Of a stretch of DNA of 64,000 nt, positions 60,665-64,000 are shown piece by piece (within the stretch, counting starts at the first letter, position 1; every line of letters begins with the position of its first letter). Under the pieces are notes generated by a model. The model was not told the DNA's origin. It worked only from the letters and a program-made list of their open reading frames with translations, and searched no databases. The position numbers were made by a program, and so were the translations under genes. Origin of the DNA: Phaseolus vulgaris (lineage: Eukaryota; Streptophyta; Magnoliopsida; Fabales; Fabaceae); contig NC_023758.2 in NCBI RefSeq assembly GCF_000499845.2, positions 40,070,108 to 40,134,107 of the forward strand, written 5' to 3'.

Positions 60665-61624
60665 GAAAGTGGTATTTATTAGGTGCAGGATTTTTCTGTC
60701 TTTCCCACCATATTATAAGCTCAACGAGTTCTTATAGCAAAAACAAGCACACCCTTTGCAGCACGCTGATTTAATTTTTTCTGTTCTTGAGGTAATGCAA
60801 TTTTAGCATTCTACTCACACCCTTTCCTTCTTGGTATTTGGGGATGCTTCTTTTAAAAGAAAAAATTAAACTTTTATTTCTTTTCTACCATTTGGCTTGC
60901 CGTGATGTAATTTCTTTTGTTTCTGTATCCGGGTCTTCTAAATATAATAATAGTTTAATTGGCTTGTCACTCCTTAAAATAATGAGTATTATTGTTATTG
61001 ATTAGTGTAGTCAATGGGGACGTATAATGATGGTTGTTTCTGCATTATCAACGTAAAAAAATAATAAGCAGCAGCAGAAACAGTATTAACAATCTTTAAC
61101 TCATGGTTTCTGCTGATTTGAATTAAAGTGAGTTTTTTTTTGGGTTGATTAGTTTATTCTGGTATCTATGTGGGATTTGCAGGCATTTACGGAAGGTGGG
61201 GTTTGACTTTGCAGGTTAAAGGTGTCAGCTGTGGAGGTTACGGAAGGTCAAGTTTTTTATTCATTGGAGTTTCTGTTACCCCTACAGCACTGCATGTTTG
61301 TTGGCTTTTAATTGAGATTTTTTTCTCTTGGGGGGGCTTCCATCACCGAATGGAATTGGATCTTTCATCTCAGATCAACTCATTGTTCCTGGGTTCTGAT
61401 TCCTTTGAGTGGTTTTCTCATTCCATGTGGGAAGCTTTTAATTTTTCATGGTTCAATCCCTCAGATGTTGTTGACGAGTTTGAGTAAATCTAGTTAGTCT
61501 GAGAAGGTTGTTTAAGGGACCACCCTTTTGGCTTTGAGACTTGTTCTCAGTTGTGGATAAAGTGTGATTTAGTAACTTGAAGGTGTTTCTAGTTTTTTTT
61601 TTTTGAAGAAGGGGTTGGGATAAG

Positions 61625-63360
61625 ATGGATGATGATGGCAGCAATTCTTGGCTAAGGAGGACGAAATTCTCCCACACAGTATGTCACCGGTTGGATTATT
61701 CCAGTTCCAGATTAGGGTCTTTCAGCATTCAGCCAAGGTCACAGCACAGTTCCAGTGCGAAATCAAGGCCAGATGTAACTTTTGTTTCCAAACCCTCCTC
61801 GCAGGTTCTGAAAAAGCCCATAATGAGCAAGCAGAGATCTTTGTCCCCTTTGCCTGAAACCTCTCTCTCTGAAACCTTCAAGGAAGCTAGACATGAGCGG
61901 AAGAGGTTCTCCACACCTGGTCCAAGGAGGAAGGAGCATGATAAGAGAATCATGGGGAAGTTACTGAACAAGGATTCTCATGTATCCAGTTCTAAATCCC
62001 CTTACAGCAGTCCAATGATTAAATCCCCTTACAACAGTCCAATGACCAAATCCCCTTACAGCAGTCCAATTAGACACCTTGCTTCAATGAAATTAAGCGA
62101 CAAGTCCAAACAGCGCAAGGATTCAGGATGGACAAAGTATTTTGAACATGGAGGAGGAAAGGTGACTGCTGTGGAAACAGCTGAGGAATGGAATGTTGAT
62201 CTCTCTAAGCTCTTTGTTGGTGTTAGGTTTGCTCATGGGGCTCACAGCAGGCTTTACCATGGCATGTATGAGGATGAAGCTGTGGCTGTAAAAATTATCA
62301 GGGTACCAGATGATGACGAAAATGGAATATTAGCTGATCGATTAGAGAAACAATTCATTAGAGAAGTGACACTTTTATCTCGTCTCCACCATCGAAATGT
62401 TATAAAGGTAATCTATAATCCAATCCTTTACCTTGTTTTGTTTACAAACTTTTATTTACTTCATTTTAAAAGCTTGTGGTTCTGTTGTTGTTTTCTGATG
62501 AAAAGAAGATATGCATGTGTATTATTTTTTACACCTCAACTTTAAAACCTTTTAAAAGGAGGATAAGGTGGAACAAGAAGCGCAGCATACATCATACTTT
62601 TAGTGAAGAACAGCACTGCACGCACCTGATTAACTTTTTCTAAGTTTTGTCCTTGCTTTTGTTCTGATGCGGTCTGTTTTTCTTGTTGAATACAAAGCGG
62701 ACATAGCCCTTATTTTGTGCTGCTAATTACTGGACTAGACCTTTTAGTTATGTTTAAATAATCACCCGTGAAAGTAAGAATACTGCATTATAAATTATAA
62801 ATCCTTTAGTCTGATTGCAAACTCATACAATGTTGAGAGAATTTAATGTGATTAGAGTCTGGTACTTATACACTTATCTCATTTATCTTGATCTGATTAC
62901 ACAGTTCGTAGCAGCATGCAGAAAGCCGCCTGTGTATTGTGTTATCACAGAATATCTATCAGAAGGTTCCTTGAGGTCATATTTGCATAAGTTGGAGACA
63001 AAAACTATTCCTCTGGAGAAGCTAATTGCTTTTGCTCTGGATATTGCTCGTGGGATGGAATACATACACTCTCAAGGTGTCATTCACCGAGACCTTAAGC
63101 CAGAGAATGTCCTTATTAATGAAGACTTTCACCTCAAAATTGCTGATTTTGGCATTGCTTGTGAGGAAGCTTACTGTGACTTGTTTGCTGATGACCCTGG
63201 TACCTACCGCTGGATGGCACCTGAGATGATCAAACGAAAATCCTATGGGAGAAAGGTTGATGTATATAGTTTCGGGCTTATCTTGTGGGAAATGGTTACT
63301 GGAACTATCCCATATGAGGATATGACTCCCATCCAGGCTGCTTTTGCAGTAGTAAACAAG
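61625..63360 (+). CDS. Raf-like serine/threonine (dual-specificity) protein kinase, first two coding exons; gene continues beyond the window
   Basis: Exons 61625-62407 (261 codons) and 62905-63360 (152 codons) join in phase 0 and end at an AAG|GTATG donor; the rest lies off the right edge. The 190-residue N-terminus is basic and Ser/Pro-rich and starts MDDDGSNSWLRRTKFSHTVCHRLD. The kinase domain shows a modified Gly-loop (VGVRFAHGAHSRLYHG), the ATP-binding Lys in VAVKII, the Glu in FIREVTLL, the catalytic loop HRDLKPEN, DFGIA, a YRWMAPEM activation segment and DVYSFGLILWEM. This places it with plant Raf-like MAPKKK group C, near the HT1-type kinases, which act in stress and CO2 or light signalling. 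The substrate cannot be deduced. A threefold 9-residue repeat marks the N-terminus. Confidence 0.93.
61994..62074 (+). repeat. Three 27-bp coding repeats in the kinase N-terminus
   Basis: Units at 61994, 62021 and 62048 encode KSPYSSPMI, KSPYNSPMT and KSPYSSPIR. Every unit carries two Ser-Pro sites, possible targets of proline-directed kinases. Confidence 0.95.
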
Positions 63361-64000
63361 GTATGTTCCTTTGCAGTTAAGTCATATGGATCTGTAATGC
63401 AGATATAACAATCTACTAATACTTGTAACATCATTCTTCATTGCCAGTAACTTTATTCCTTGTAAAGTTTTGTATTGCTTTTGTGCTCTATGCATTGAAA
63501 TCCTGTCAATGGTAGAAAAAGTTCCAAAGCCTCATTTATCCTACTAAATCGCACTTCTTCTATGGTTTCTTATCTTTCGGTGTTGTTGGTTGCTCAAGGC
63601 CACTGGCACATAAGAGTAATGCCAACTATAATTGTGTTCAATTAATGACACACATTGCTTACAGATAGACAATGCATACTATGTTTTGCAATCTTTGAGT
63701 GTATTTTATGAAAGTGACTGACCTCTCACATGTAGCAGGCATTTTTTGCCTTGTTCGCCAGGGAAACGTTGGTGCTTTCGAAGTTTCTGATTGTGAGGAA
63801 AAGGACAATTTTCTTTTTTTCAAAGCTTCCTCCACTTTACTTATATCATGATTTATCCACTCTTTCGATTTTCAGCCATTTTTTTCTCATATTTACTTGC
63901 TTTATTTTAGTTTTTATTTCAATGTTGAGTGATGATTGCCAAAGGAGGCATCATTCTCCTGGCCGAGGAAATCAATCATATTGCTACTGTATAAATTGTT
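63361..64000 (+). other. Kinase intron sequence up to the window edge
   Basis: Begins with GTATGTT directly after exon 2. No frame matching the C-terminal lobe of the kinase domain appears before the edge, so the remaining exons lie outside. Confidence 0.7.

Noticed and set aside
1..64000. CRISPR arrays, operons, bacterial-type defence or biosynthetic clusters
   Set aside because: None seen; the window is plant nuclear DNA, and the repeats present are transposon-derived.

Overview
The window looks like nuclear DNA of a dicot plant, probably a legume. It is AT-rich, its genes have many introns with GT-AG borders, and every intact host gene belongs to a plant family. The legume call is an inference from the general look of the repeats and gene sequences; no marker in the window proves it. 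There is no sign of bacterial or organelle DNA.

Layout, left to right. (a) 1-6592: the right-hand part of an En/Spm (CACTA) DNA transposon on the minus strand. It carries an uninterrupted 1066-residue TNP2-type transposase, a second spliced transposon gene that runs off the left edge, a subterminal hairpin, and a terminus at 6592. A 1.8 kb solo LTR (3889-5693) sits in its 5' region. (b) 6593-10453: wrecks of a Ty3/gypsy element, a hAT end, a CACTA-type end with ten 50-bp repeats, AT-rich triplet DNA and a LINE tail. (c) 13437-19753: a nine-exon lipoxygenase gene (865 residues, plus strand) whose C-terminal iron-ligand residue appears to be lost. (d) 20870-31750: a nested stack. A minus-strand Ty3/gypsy element is split by a Ty1/copia element, the copia element is split by a LINE, and the gypsy element carries a separate 1.3 kb unclassified insert. 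(e) 31790-35915: parts of a plus-strand gypsy element enclosing a three-exon CCZ1 pseudogene, followed by a relic of one MUCI70 exon. (f) 36294-39219: a four-exon EngB-type organellar GTPase (minus). (g) 41869-47050: a nine-exon DUF616/MUCI70-like gene (minus). (h) 47051-57804: about 10.7 kb of AT-rich intergenic DNA with two LTR-like relics in opposite orientation and one complete non-autonomous hAT element with perfect 8-bp target duplications. (i) 57805-57875: tRNA-Gly(GCC). (j) 61625 to the right edge: the first two coding exons of a Raf-like protein kinase.

The host genes do not form a pathway or cluster. They are a plastid oxylipin enzyme (possibly inactive), an organellar ribosome-assembly GTPase, a Golgi glycosyltransferase-like protein, a signalling kinase and a tRNA, separated by transposon debris. 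I found no convincing undescribed system. The observations most worth checking are the altered lipoxygenase active site, the CCZ1 and MUCI70 relics between retroelement fragments, the well-preserved CACTA element with its nested solo LTR, and the unclassified 1.3 kb insert.
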